In this document: one piece after another, positions 1 to 6,577 of the stretch
How the letters are laid out: every line of letters starts with the position of its first letter
How positions within the stretch are numbered: the first letter of the stretch is position 1
Source of the DNA: Alphaproteobacteria bacterium
GTDB lineage: Bacteria; Pseudomonadota; Alphaproteobacteria; JABAAW01
Direction: 5' to 3'
Length of the DNA: 10,402 bases
Assembly: GCA_014239005.1 (NCBI GenBank)
Contig: JABAAA010000009.1
Span: forward strand, 1-10,402
Notes under the pieces: generated by a model
Databases searched by the model: none
The model's input: the letters and a program-made list of their open reading frames with translations, nothing else
What the model was told of the DNA's origin: nothing
Made by a program: the position numbers and the translations under genes

Positions 1-1046
1 ATGGCAGCACGAAACGCTGCCAACTGACGCTCTCGATCGATAAACCCTTCCAGACGCAAACGAAACGGGGGATGCGAAACCCCTTGAGTCGAGCCTGATG
101 TCGATTTTTTTGTCGATTTTTGTGTTGTTTTTAGCGTTTTGGCATCCGTCCCGCCCTCGTCGATGGGAAACAGATGGAACTTGGCGAACAAGCCGTATTG
201 TCGCGCGATCACCTCCAGGGCAGCGCGCAGCTGTTCTTTGCTGATAACGCGAATTTGCAACCCCGATTCGAAGGCGAGTCCTCGAAGACGTACGAGCTCT
301 TTTTCCGTCTCCACATAGCCGACCAAGGTGATCTCGCCTTCTTCTCCTTGGACGATACGCACGGTGCGCTCGGCGACGGGCTTCGCCCTGAGCTCTTTTT
401 CCAGGCTCGCCTCGACCTGACGCATGCGCGTAGCCTGGCGTCGCGCAGGATCGAGCCACAGCAGGCTTGCGATCACGAGGACGACCGAGACGCTTGCCGC
501 GACGCCGAACGCGAGCGAGCCTCGCGCCAGCATTTTTCGTTTCTTCGGACTGAGTCTGGAAAGCGCACCGACTTTTTTTTTCGCCTGGCGTGCTTTTGTT
601 GCGGAAGCTGGCAGCTCCGCGCTCGCTCCCTCTGAGGCGAGCAAGGCTGCGATGCGTTCGCGCTCGGGCCATGAACGCAGCGCGGGCAGCCTGCGCTCGC
701 TCGACGAGACGGCAGCAACGGATTCTTCGTCGGGCGTATCGCATCCGTAGGCGAGGCTGATGTTGTCCTCCTCGTTCGTTCCCGCGAGCGTCATGATTTG
801 GAACGGCGCGACATCGACAGGAAACGTTTCGACCGCCTTGCCGTCGATCCGCAAGCCTCCGGGCGCTTGCAAGATCGAAATCTCGCCGTCGGCAAAAAAG
901 AACGACATGTGATGTTCTGCAATCGCGTCGTCGGAGAGGATGAGCGTATTCTCCTCACCGCTGCCGAGCGCGTAGCGGCGCGCCACGAGCGGCAGCTCTG
1001 CACCCTCGTGCCTGCCACTGAGAATTCGCAGGCGGTAGGCGGTCAT
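1..1046 (-). CDS. sctD: T3SS inner-membrane ring protein SctD (YscD/CdsD family), 3' end outside window
   Basis: Reading leftwards from ATG at 1046, 348 codons are open to the window edge, so the C-terminus is missing. SctD forms the outer of the two inner-membrane rings of the injectisome and links the cytoplasmic sorting platform to the periplasmic basal body. Residues about 1-100 look like the FHA-like cytoplasmic domain (start MTAYRLRILSGRHEGAELPL, then an ALGSGEENTLILSDD strand-turn and an AEHH segment). A basic stretch (SPKKRKML, about 166-173) precedes one membrane helix at about 174-197. A periplasmic BON-like ring-building domain follows at about 228-285 (EGEITLVGYVETEKEL). A Thr/Lys/Ser linker (about 299-321) leads into a second domain start (RLRLEGFIDRERQL). 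The start is fixed by an ATGA overlap with the TGA of the upstream chaperone-like gene, implying translational coupling. Family call is by recognition, not by search. Confidence 0.88.
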   Translation of the reverse strand, partial: MTAYRLRILSGRHEGAELPLVARRYALGSGEENTLILSDDAIAEHHMSFFFADGEISILQAPGGLRIDGKAVETFPVDVAPFQIMTLAGTNEEDNISLAYGCDTPDEESVAAVSSSERRLPALRSWPERERIAALLASEGASAELPASATKARQAKKKVGALSRLSPKKRKMLARGSLAFGVAASVSVVLVIASLLWLDPARRQATRMRQVEASLEKELRAKPVAERTVRIVQGEEGEITLVGYVETEKELVRLRGLAFESGLQIRVISKEQLRAALEVIARQYGLFAKFHLFPIDEGGTDAKTLKTTQKSTKKSTSGSTQGVSHPPFRLRLEGFIDRERQLAAFRAA

Positions 1047-1477
1047 CGTGCCGCCTCGCTGCCGAGCGGATCGTCGGCAAGAAAGCGGTCGAGCGCAGCC
1101 ACCGCCTCTTCGCTCTCGTCGAAAGGCGAGCAGGCGCAGAAGTTCGCAACCAGCCTGCCGTTCGGCGTCGCAGACGCGTAGAGCGGTAAGGCACAGCCCT
1201 CCATGTCCATGCCCTTCTCTCGCTTCGCTTCGAGCATGCACGCGTAAGCTTCGAGCTTTTGCGCTTGTGCCACCAGCTCTTCCTTGTCGTGCAAAGGTTC
1301 GTTGCTCACCAAACGCATCAGCTGAGCCGTCTCTCCCGCTTCTCCCGCCGACAAGCTGTTGTGCAAGACGAGACTGCCGTGTTGCGGGATGTGAAATCCT
1401 GCCGTCTCTCCATGCTCGTCTGCCTGTTCGGATAGCCGTCCTTGCATGACTTCCAGCCATCGTTGCCGATCGATCAC
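1043..1477 (-). CDS. Small T3SS chaperone-like protein between sctW and sctD
   Basis: 144 aa, start GTG at 1477 overlapping the sctW stop (GTGA), and its own TGA overlapping the sctD start (ATGA). The reading frame is therefore well supported by coupling on both sides. The product is small and acidic, with an N-terminal helix (RQRWLEVMQGRLSEQADEHG), a strand-like GSLVLHNSLS segment, a central charged helix and a C-terminal part with GRLVANFCACSPFDESEEAV. Size, acidity and alpha/beta pattern fit the class I (CesT/YscB-SycN type) chaperone fold, but no diagnostic motif is visible. By position it may serve the gatekeeper SctW: in Chlamydia the CopN co-chaperone Scc4 is encoded just before cdsD. 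That parallel is inference from gene order only. An in-frame ATG at codon 11 is a less likely start because it would lose the coupling. Confidence 0.6.
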   Translation of the reverse strand: MIDRQRWLEVMQGRLSEQADEHGETAGFHIPQHGSLVLHNSLSAGEAGETAQLMRLVSNEPLHDKEELVAQAQKLEAYACMLEAKREKGMDMEGCALPLYASATPNGRLVANFCACSPFDESEEAVAALDRFLADDPLGSEAAR

Positions 1478-2757
1478 GACACCGCCTCTCTCGTTGCTAC
1501 TCTCGTTGCCTCCCTTGTAGCTTCCTGTTCTTGCGCGACCAAGGTATCGAGGCGCGTCTCCAACGGCAAGAGCGCGCGACGTTTCTCGCTCCGACCGACA
1601 AAGGCATAATCTGGCAACCCCTTGAAAATCTTGTGCAACCCTTGAAAATGCTGCACAAGTCCCGAAAGCTGATCGCGGTAAGCAAGGCTGGCAGGGGCGT
1701 CCAAACGTTCGGTAAAACGCTGGGGCGCGACGGCGCTGTGAAAAACTCCCTTCACCAACGACTCGCCACTCAGCGCCGCGATGCCCGATGCGGCTGTTCC
1801 TGTCGGTGTATTTGTCGGCATTTTGGTCTGCGTTTTTGTCTGCGTTGTCGCCTGTGTTGTCGCCTGTGTTATCCCTTGTGCTGTCACCATAGCTTTGCGG
1901 TGTTGAGCGACCTGTTCTTTGACGGTGGCAAGCACTTGCAACCCCTTGAGCTCTGCCAAGACATGCAACAGCTGTTCGGGGGAGACCGAGGGCTCCAGCA
2001 TGGCGATCTCCTTGCCCGCGCTTTGACGGATGAAGGCTGCGCCCGCCTCGCTCTTCTCTACGCCCAGCGCTTCGGTCAGCGCCAAGGCTGCGGGCAAGAT
2101 ACCGCTGTAATCGGCGACATTCGAGCGATAAACGTCCAGCACCTTCTCGGCTTCCACATCGTGCTGTTCGGCGAAAGCGCGTGACTCCGCGCCAAGGTTG
2201 ATAGCAACGCGAATGTGCTTGTCAAATTCTAGCGCACAACGTTCCGCTGCCGCCTCGTAACGTTCTGCCAATGCATGATCGCCACGCGCCGCGCTTTTTT
2301 TGCTTAGGCTCTCTAAGGCTACCAACAACGCCGCCTTGTCGCCACTGAGCTCTCGCATGTTCTGCCACGCGCTTTCGTTGTCCTCGTGCTTCGAAAAAGA
2401 TTGCATCCTGCGCTCGATCTTGTGCTCCAGCGGCTCGCGCTGCTTGTCGTCGATGACCTTGCCTTGTTGAATTTTTTCAACAAACTCTCGCAACAGCTTT
2501 TGACTTCGCTCCTGCGCCTTCTCCTGCTCGGCGTTGCGCTTCTCCAGCCGCTCGGAGAAAGCGAAAGAAACTTCCTCTTGCATGTCCTGAAGCGCGGCGT
2601 TCGGACGCGTCAGCATGGCGATCCGGTTCGTCTGCGCACTCGCGCGCGCCGCCTCGCCTCGCGCTGCCCCGCCTCGCGCTGCCCCGCCTCGCGCTGCCCC
2701 GCCTCGCGCCACCTGCGCAGAGGGGAGGGAAGAACGTGCGATCGTCGTCTCGCTCAT
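1474..2757 (-). CDS. sctW: T3SS gatekeeper SctW (YopN/CopN/SepL family, with TyeA-like C-terminus)
   Basis: 427 aa. The gatekeeper sits at the cytoplasmic face of the export gate and holds back effectors until the translocon is exported. The frame is open far upstream, but that part lies over sctV in another frame; the ATG at 2757, 5 nt after the sctV stop, is the sensible start although its Shine-Dalgarno is weak. Residues 1-45 are a secretion-signal-like, low-complexity N-terminus carrying an Arg-Gly-Gly-Ala-Ala repeat (about 18-38). Residues about 54-290 form the helical YopN/HrpJ-like region (EEVSFAFSERLEKR, then long amphipathic helices). A Thr/Gln/Lys repeat linker follows at about 296-321. 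The C-terminal part at about 333-412 resembles TyeA/SepL (FQGLHKIFKGLPDYAFVGRS, then a LETRLDTLVAQEQ helix). It ends in an EATR-type repeat tail. Here YopN-like and TyeA-like parts are fused, as in CopN and SepL. Position directly after sctV supports the call. Confidence 0.85.
   Translation of the reverse strand: MSETTIARSSLPSAQVARGGAARGGAARGGAARGEAARASAQTNRIAMLTRPNAALQDMQEEVSFAFSERLEKRNAEQEKAQERSQKLLREFVEKIQQGKVIDDKQREPLEHKIERRMQSFSKHEDNESAWQNMRELSGDKAALLVALESLSKKSAARGDHALAERYEAAAERCALEFDKHIRVAINLGAESRAFAEQHDVEAEKVLDVYRSNVADYSGILPAALALTEALGVEKSEAGAAFIRQSAGKEIAMLEPSVSPEQLLHVLAELKGLQVLATVKEQVAQHRKAMVTAQGITQATTQATTQTKTQTKMPTNTPTGTAASGIAALSGESLVKGVFHSAVAPQRFTERLDAPASLAYRDQLSGLVQHFQGLHKIFKGLPDYAFVGRSEKRRALLPLETRLDTLVAQEQEATREATRVATREAVS
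1489..1524. repeat. 12-bp tandem repeat at the 3' end of sctW
   Basis: Three 12-bp units read on the minus strand as GAAGCTACAAGG (1513-1524), GAGGCAACGAGA (1501-1512) and GTAGCAACGAGA (1489-1500). They encode the Glu-Ala-Thr-Arg-type tail of SctW. Confidence 0.85.
1826..1873. repeat. 12-bp tandem repeat in the sctW linker
   Basis: Four imperfect 12-bp units occur here, two of them identical over ttgtcgcctgtg (1845-1856 and 1857-1868). They encode the Thr/Gln/Lys-rich linker between the helical YopN-like part and the TyeA-like part of SctW. Confidence 0.85.
2657..2710. repeat. 15-bp tandem repeat inside the 5' part of sctW
   Basis: The unit cctcgcgctgccccg is repeated exactly at 2657-2671, 2672-2686 and 2687-2701, followed by a partial copy to 2710. 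In sctW frame it encodes an Arg-Gly-Gly-Ala-Ala repeat near the N-terminus. The period is a multiple of three, so copy-number changes keep the frame. Confidence 0.95.
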
Positions 2758-2762
2758 AGTCT

Positions 2763-4859
2763 TCACATGCCGATGCGTCCCAAGGGCTGGAGCGCGATCT
2801 CCGGCACGATCTCCTGATAGGACAGGACAGGCAGTTCTGGCAGTTCTGATTCGATCAAACGGCGTACATAGCGTCGAATGTCGAGCGCGGTCACCAACAC
2901 GGGGTTCGTCTCCACCTCGCCCTCTTGTTGCGTGCGTTCGCGGATGTTGCTGACGATGCGCTTCGCGGCTTCGGGCTCCAGCGAGATGTAGCTTGCCACC
3001 GATGTTTGGCGGATGGCGTTGCGGATCTTGTCTTCGACCTCGTTGGCGAGCAGGAAGGCGGGCAGCAGGTTGAAGCCCCCTGAATACTGAAAGCTGATTT
3101 GCCGCGACAGGCTGGAGCGAATCTGTTCGACCAGCATGACGGGGTCTTTCTCTTTGCTGCCCCACTCGACGATCGCAGACAGCACGGCGCGCAGATCGCG
3201 GATCGAAACGTATTCTTGGACAAGCCTGCGCAACACCTCCGTCATCGTCTGAATCGGAAGGACGCGTTGCACCTCCTTGACGAGATCGGGAAAGTTCTCT
3301 TCCATATGCGCAAGCATGTGGCGTACTTCCTGAATGCCGACGAATTGTCCGATGTAGCGCGACACGACCGCTTCGCAGTGATAGGCGACGGCGGCGGCGG
3401 GTTTTTTGTAGGGAATGTTCGCCTCGGCAAGCCGATCCTCGTCCTTTTGGGCGACCCAAAGCGTCTCTTGGCGCGGGATGAAGTCAGGTCCCTTCTCGTA
3501 CGGCACGGCGAAGGTCGAAAGCGTCTCGCTGCTCGTGAAGGCGAACAAGCTGTCGCCGTGTAGCCGCCCCTCGCATGTCGGAATCTCGCCGACGAACAGG
3601 CGGTAGCGTTCTTCTGTCAACGTGGCGTTGACGCGCACCGCAACCTCAGGCAGGGCGACGCCCAGTCGGTAGTAGAGCGAGAGGCGCAAGGCGTTGACGG
3701 TGTTTTCGAGCGAATCGAGCTCGCCCAGTTCCAACACCTGCGACGGCAGTTCCAGCAAGAGCGGCACGGTCGGATAGAACATGTCGCGTGCACGGTGTGA
3801 GCTCGCCTCCGCCTCGGCGGTCGCTTCGACGGGCGTTGTGAGCTGGGTCTTTGGCTGCGATGCGCCCTGACGTTTGCGTTTCCGCATCGTGTAGAGCATC
3901 ATAAAGGCGGGGGAGGTGAGAACGAGTGCGAGCGTCAGAAAGACTGCCCACGGAAATCCCGGAATCAGCGCAAAAACCAACAGCATGCTGCCGGCGATGA
4001 TCAATGCTTTGGGCTGTCGGCCGATTTGCTCTCCGATATCGCGTCCCAAGTTCGCCTTTTGCGTGTCGTCGGTGACGCGGGTCACGATGATGCCGGCGGT
4101 AATCGAGATGAACAGGGCGGGGATCTGTCCGATCAGCCCGTCGCCGATCGTCAGGATCGAATAGAGGTGGATCGCCTCGCCGAAGCTGAGCCCGCGCTGC
4201 AGCGTGCCGATCGCAAGTCCTCCCAGCAGGTTGACGAACACGATGATCAGCGAGGCAATCGCATCACCCTTGACGAACTTCATCGCTCCGTCCATCGAGC
4301 CGTAGAGCTTGCTCTCGCGTTGAATGTCGTTGCGTAGCCTCTTCGCCTCCTCCAGATTCAGCGAGCCCGCACGCACATCCGCATCGATGCTCAACTGCTT
4401 GCCCGGCATGGCATCCAGCGAGAAGCGCGCGCTCACCTCGGCAACGCGCTCCGCTCCCTTCGTGATCACGATGAACTGCACGATCGTCAGAATCAGAAAG
4501 ATCACCAGTCCCACGACCAAATTGCCGCCGACCACGAATTGTCCGAAGGTTTGGATGATCTCGCCCGCGTCCGCTTGCAGCAGAATCAGCCGTGTCGTGC
4601 TAATCGAAAGGGCGAGGCGAAAAAGCGTCGTGATCAGCAGGACGGCGGGAAAGGCGGCGAAATCCAAGGGCGCCGCCAAATAGACCGCGACCATCAGCAG
4701 GATGACCGCGATCGATATGTTGAGCGCAATCAACATGTCGATCACCAGCGTCGGCAGCGGAATCACCAGCATGAAAATCACCGAGACGACGAACACCGCC
4801 AAGATGATGTCCTGCCGACCGGAGAGCACTTTGGAAATACGGTTCAATAAAGACATCAT
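2763..4859 (-). CDS. sctV: T3SS export gate protein SctV (FHIPEP family; LcrD/InvA/CdsV)
   Basis: 698 aa, the usual family length. SctV is the major export apparatus component: a nonamer with an integral-membrane half and a cytoplasmic ring that docks chaperone-substrate complexes and the gatekeeper. The N-terminal half (about 17-325) has multiple hydrophobic helices (e.g. IILAVFVVSVIFMLVIPLP, VILLMVAVYL, LVVGLVIFLILTIVQFIVI). The FHIPEP signature is clear at about 145-165 (RFSLDAMPGKQLSIDADVRAG without gaps), followed by GSMDGAMKFVKGDAIA. A basic stop (MRKRKR, about 325-330) begins the linker to the cytoplasmic domain, which closes with the characteristic PVLSYQEIVPEIALQPLGRI. Two adjacent ATGs occur; the first (4859) has a GAAGGT Shine-Dalgarno at 4868-4873, so the chosen start is good. 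It heads the leftward operon sctV-sctW-chaperone-sctD, driven from the AT-rich divergent region. No damaged motif is seen. Confidence 0.97.
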   Translation of the reverse strand: MMSLLNRISKVLSGRQDIILAVFVVSVIFMLVIPLPTLVIDMLIALNISIAVILLMVAVYLAAPLDFAAFPAVLLITTLFRLALSISTTRLILLQADAGEIIQTFGQFVVGGNLVVGLVIFLILTIVQFIVITKGAERVAEVSARFSLDAMPGKQLSIDADVRAGSLNLEEAKRLRNDIQRESKLYGSMDGAMKFVKGDAIASLIIVFVNLLGGLAIGTLQRGLSFGEAIHLYSILTIGDGLIGQIPALFISITAGIIVTRVTDDTQKANLGRDIGEQIGRQPKALIIAGSMLLVFALIPGFPWAVFLTLALVLTSPAFMMLYTMRKRKRQGASQPKTQLTTPVEATAEAEASSHRARDMFYPTVPLLLELPSQVLELGELDSLENTVNALRLSLYYRLGVALPEVAVRVNATLTEERYRLFVGEIPTCEGRLHGDSLFAFTSSETLSTFAVPYEKGPDFIPRQETLWVAQKDEDRLAEANIPYKKPAAAVAYHCEAVVSRYIGQFVGIQEVRHMLAHMEENFPDLVKEVQRVLPIQTMTEVLRRLVQEYVSIRDLRAVLSAIVEWGSKEKDPVMLVEQIRSSLSRQISFQYSGGFNLLPAFLLANEVEDKIRNAIRQTSVASYISLEPEAAKRIVSNIRERTQQEGEVETNPVLVTALDIRRYVRRLIESELPELPVLSYQEIVPEIALQPLGRIGM

Positions 4860-4904
4860 TGCGAAAGACCTTCAAGTTGCGGACAGCAGAAGTTCAAGGA
4901 AACG

Positions 4905-4951
4905 TCCTTCGACAATTTCCTTTTCCTTCGACAATTTTCTTCGGCAATTGT
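4905..4951. repeat. Repeated TCCTTCGACAATTT motif, possible regulator binding sites
   Basis: TCCTTCGACAATTT occurs exactly at 4905-4918 and 4924-4937 (19-bp period), with a degenerate third copy at 4937-4950. The second and third copies also create an inverted repeat, ACAATT (4931-4936) and AATTGT (4946-4951). The array lies just downstream of the sctV promoter candidate, where a repressor or an RNA-level regulator could act. Function is inferred only. Confidence 0.55.
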
Positions 4952-4960
4952 CTTATGCCT

Positions 4961-4989
4961 AATTTATGAAAAAAATTATTGTTTTTCAA
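4961..4989 (-). promoter_or_regulatory. Sigma70-like promoter candidate for the sctV operon
   Basis: On the minus strand, TTGAAA (4984-4989) and TAAATT (4961-4966) are separated by exactly 17 bp. The -35 matches the TTGACA consensus at 5 of 6 positions, the -10 matches TATAAT at 4 of 6. Transcription would start near 4954, leaving an about 95-nt leader that carries the TCCTTCGACAATTT repeats. Confidence 0.45.
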
Positions 4990-5007
4990 CCAAATTTATT
5001 CTAAACT
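4979..5007 (+). promoter_or_regulatory. Sigma70-like promoter candidate for sctQRS
   Basis: On the plus strand, TTGTTT (4979-4984) and TAAACT (5002-5007) are separated by 17 bp. Each hexamer matches consensus at only about 4 of 6 positions. It overlaps the -35 of the opposing sctV promoter candidate, so the two would compete or be co-regulated. Confidence 0.35.
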
Positions 5008-5076
5008 GATTCCTACGAGACTCTGCCCACAAGTGCGGCAACGCGACCATCCCCCTCCCTCCAATTTTCCTATCCC

Positions 5077-5124
5077 ATGAGCAGCGAGATGAGTAGCGAA
5101 ACAAGCAGCGAGACAAGCAGCGAA
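5077..5124. repeat. 12-bp tandem repeat at the 5' end of sctQ
   Basis: Four consecutive 12-bp units of the form (ATG/ACA)AG(C/T)AGCGA(G/A) begin at the first sctQ ATG. They encode SSEM SSET SSET SSET. If translation starts at 5155 instead, the repeat is untranslated leader. Confidence 0.9.
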
Positions 5125-5574
5125 ACTCCTGCGGATGCTTCGGCAGAAGGTCCCATGTCTGTTGCGGACGAAGGCATCGAGCAGCAAGATTTTGCAGCAG
5201 GGGAAGAGGCGGATGCGTCCAACAGCATCGCGCGCTCCTCTGATGGAGAAGCGGAGGAGGGTGCTGTTGCCAAAGATGCTAGAGGGGGGGAGGTTGCCTC
5301 CTCGCCCGCTGTTGCCTCCGCTGCTCCCCCTCGTCTTTCGCCGGTGGAGAGCATGGAGGTTCGGATCGACTTCGAGGTGGGACGCGTGGTGTTACCGGTG
5401 TCCTCGCTTGCCAATGTGGCTGCGGGCTCCGTGGTCGAGGTGCCTGGGGTTTCGCTCGACCGCGTGGTCGCGAAAAGCGGCGGGCATGCCTTTGCGTTCG
5501 GAGAGTTTGTCGAGTTGGGCGGTCGCGTGGGCTTCCGCATCTTGCGATTGGCAGACGCGAAGGAGAAGCGCTGA
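5077..5574 (+). CDS. sctQ: Short SctQ-like C-ring protein (single SpoA/FliN-like domain, HrcQb-like)
   Basis: 165 aa from ATG 5077. SctQ-family proteins build the cytoplasmic sorting-platform pods. Residues about 91-158 form a SpoA (FliN C-terminal) domain: VRIDFEVGRVVLP, then LANVAAGSVVEV, then FAFGEFVELGGRVGFRI, matching the FliN pattern of GR-x-x-L, GS-V, GE and G-x-R-I. The first 90 residues are Ser/Glu/Ala-rich, acidic and without fold signals, opening with a fourfold SSEM/SSET repeat. Full SctQ proteins are usually above 300 aa with two SpoA domains, so this corresponds to HrcQb or to the internally started SctQ-C product. The start is uncertain: ATG 5077 has no Shine-Dalgarno, whereas in-frame ATG 5155 follows AGAAGG (5145-5150) and would give 139 aa, close to HrcQb size. 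The next gene, sctR, begins 15 nt downstream, consistent with an operon. An N-terminal SctQ partner may be encoded elsewhere. Confidence 0.8.
   Translation: MSSEMSSETSSETSSETPADASAEGPMSVADEGIEQQDFAAGEEADASNSIARSSDGEAEEGAVAKDARGGEVASSPAVASAAPPRLSPVESMEVRIDFEVGRVVLPVSSLANVAAGSVVEVPGVSLDRVVAKSGGHAFAFGEFVELGGRVGFRILRLADAKEKR
5145..5157 (+). promoter_or_regulatory. Candidate internal ribosome binding site and start in sctQ
   Basis: AGAAGG at 5145-5150 lies 4 nt before an in-frame ATG at 5155 (codon 27). It is a better initiation signal than that of the upstream ATG at 5077. It may be the true start or an alternative start; internal starts giving a short SctQ form are known in Yersinia and Salmonella, though there they separate the second SpoA domain. 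Confidence 0.45.
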
Positions 5575-5589
5575 CAGAGAGCGCCTGAA

Positions 5590-6240
5590 ATGGAAGGACT
5601 TACCGTATCTCCGGATTTTCTGTTCGGCGTCGGCTTGTTGGGCTTGCTGCCGTTCATCGCTGTTTCGGTCACTTCTTTTGTGAAGATCGCCGTCGTCTTC
5701 TCGCTGGTGCGGAACGCGCTCGGCATTCAACAGATTCCTCCCAACATGGTGATCTACGGCTTGGCGATGACCATGTCGGCGTACATCATGCTACCCGTCG
5801 GGCTCGAGGTTGCCCAACGCGCCGAAGAAGTGATCGACCAGTACGGTGCGTTGTTGCCGCACTTGGGTTTTGTCGCCGAGCCCGTTGGCGTTTTTTTGGA
5901 GCGTCACGCCGATCCTGACCATGTCGTCTTTTTTGAAGAGACGGTGGAAAAGTTATGGGAGGGACAAGTGCCGATCGACGCCGAGCGCGTGAAAATCCTT
6001 GTGTTGCTGCCTGCCTTCACGGTCACGGAGTTGAGCGAGGCGTTCAAGATAGGGTTTTTAATCTATCTTCCGTTTATTGCGTTAGACATGGTGGTGGCGA
6101 ACATTTTGTTGGCACTGGGCATGATGATGCTGTCGCCGGTGACGATTTCTCTGCCGTTCAAGCTGTTTTTGTTCGTTGCCGTCGACGGATGGACAAAGCT
6201 GGTGCAGGGCTTGGTGTTGAGTTATCAAATCACGCCATAA
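5590..6240 (+). CDS. sctR: T3SS export gate protein SctR (FliP family)
   Basis: 216 aa, normal for the family. SctR forms a pentamer that, with SctS and SctT, makes the helical export pore at the base of the needle. Recognised by the N-terminal membrane part PFIAVSVTSFVKIAVVFSLV followed by RNALGIQQIPPN (about 21-52), the second hydrophobic segment (VIYGLAMTMSAYIMLPVGLEV), a soluble periplasmic-side loop (about 75-135), and the strongly conserved end FKIGFLIYLPFIALDMVVAN and LGMMMLSPVTISLPFKLFLFVAVDGW (about 152-201). It starts 15 nt after sctQ and is followed 28 nt later by sctS, so the three are probably co-transcribed. Its Shine-Dalgarno is poor, suggesting coupling to sctQ translation. 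No missing conserved segment was noticed. Confidence 0.96.
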   Translation: MEGLTVSPDFLFGVGLLGLLPFIAVSVTSFVKIAVVFSLVRNALGIQQIPPNMVIYGLAMTMSAYIMLPVGLEVAQRAEEVIDQYGALLPHLGFVAEPVGVFLERHADPDHVVFFEETVEKLWEGQVPIDAERVKILVLLPAFTVTELSEAFKIGFLIYLPFIALDMVVANILLALGMMMLSPVTISLPFKLFLFVAVDGWTKLVQGLVLSYQITP

Positions 6241-6254
6241 ACGACGATGGCGAC

Positions 6255-6261
6255 AAAGGAG
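6255..6261 (+). promoter_or_regulatory. Ribosome binding site of sctS
   Basis: AAAGGAG at 6255-6261 sits 7 nt before the sctS ATG at 6269. It is the strongest Shine-Dalgarno in the sctQRS operon and fixes the sctS start. Confidence 0.8.
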
Positions 6262-6268
6262 TATTAAG

Positions 6269-6556
6269 ATGGAGTTGGTTTCTATTTACGGGTTGACGAG
6301 TCAAGCGTTGAAGTTGGTGTTGATTGCCTCGATGCCGCCTGTGATCGCGGCGGCGTTGGTTGGGGTGTTGATCAGTTTGCTTCAGGCACTAACGCAGGTG
6401 CAAGAGCAGACCTTGCCCTTTGCGTTTAAGTTGATGGCGGTTGCTTTGACGCTTTATGCGATGATTGGTATTTTGGGAGGGGATTTTTACTTGTATACGC
6501 AGCAGATTTTCGATTCGATTAAAGATGTGGCGGCGACGGGGGTGATTGGAAATTAA
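6269..6556 (+). CDS. sctS: T3SS export gate protein SctS (FliQ family)
   Basis: 95 aa, slightly over the usual 86-90. SctS is a two-helix hairpin protein; four copies join SctR5 and SctT1 in the export gate. The sequence shows ALKLVLIASMPPVIAAALVGVLISLLQALTQVQEQTLPFAFKLMAVAL, with the family-typical LLQALTQVQEQTLPF loop between two membrane helices (about 13-40 and 51-70). The second helix is followed by the conserved GG before a short amphipathic tail. Start is supported by AAAGGAG 7 nt upstream. It is the last gene of the rightward operon; sctT, which normally follows, is instead encoded over 2.6 kb away on the opposite strand. The stop lies 21 nt from the convergent toxin gene stop and no terminator hairpin is evident between them. 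Confidence 0.96.
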   Translation: MELVSIYGLTSQALKLVLIASMPPVIAAALVGVLISLLQALTQVQEQTLPFAFKLMAVALTLYAMIGILGGDFYLYTQQIFDSIKDVAATGVIGN

Positions 6557-6577
6557 TCATCTACAAATTCTATATCG

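Larger units (their letters stand above)
4860..5076. promoter_or_regulatory. Divergent promoter region between sctV and sctQ
   Basis: This 217-bp AT-rich region holds no gene and separates the leftward sctV operon from the rightward sctQRS operon. It contains promoter-like hexamers facing both ways and a repeated TCCTTCGACAATTT motif, listed separately. The sctV ribosome binding site (GAAGGT on the minus strand, 4868-4873) lies at its left end. The last 35 bases before the sctQ ATG at 5077 are pyrimidine-rich and have no recognisable Shine-Dalgarno. Confidence 0.7.

Noticed and set aside
174..1181. Plus-strand and alternative minus-strand open frames over sctD
   Set aside because: The sctD frame carries recognisable FHA-like, membrane and BON-like parts and a coupled start; the others show no family features.
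2657..2710. CRISPR or insertion-sequence origin for the tandem repeats
   Set aside because: Units of 12-16 bp are directly adjacent without spacers, differ from array to array, and no cas or transposase gene is present.
2758..3459. Upstream extension of the sctW frame to give a 661-aa protein
   Set aside because: The extra part lies entirely over sctV in another frame and reads as Arg-rich low-complexity sequence; the ATG at 2757 just after the sctV stop is the natural start.
3099..4683. Several plus-strand open frames opposite sctV
   Set aside because: They are antisense to a strongly conserved FHIPEP gene, with Arg/Asp/His-rich compositions typical of GC-rich shadow frames and no ribosome binding sites.
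6557..6577. Bidirectional terminator between sctS and the toxin gene
   Set aside because: The 21-bp gap has no GC-rich stem followed by a T tract; transcription probably ends inside a neighbouring gene or by another mechanism.
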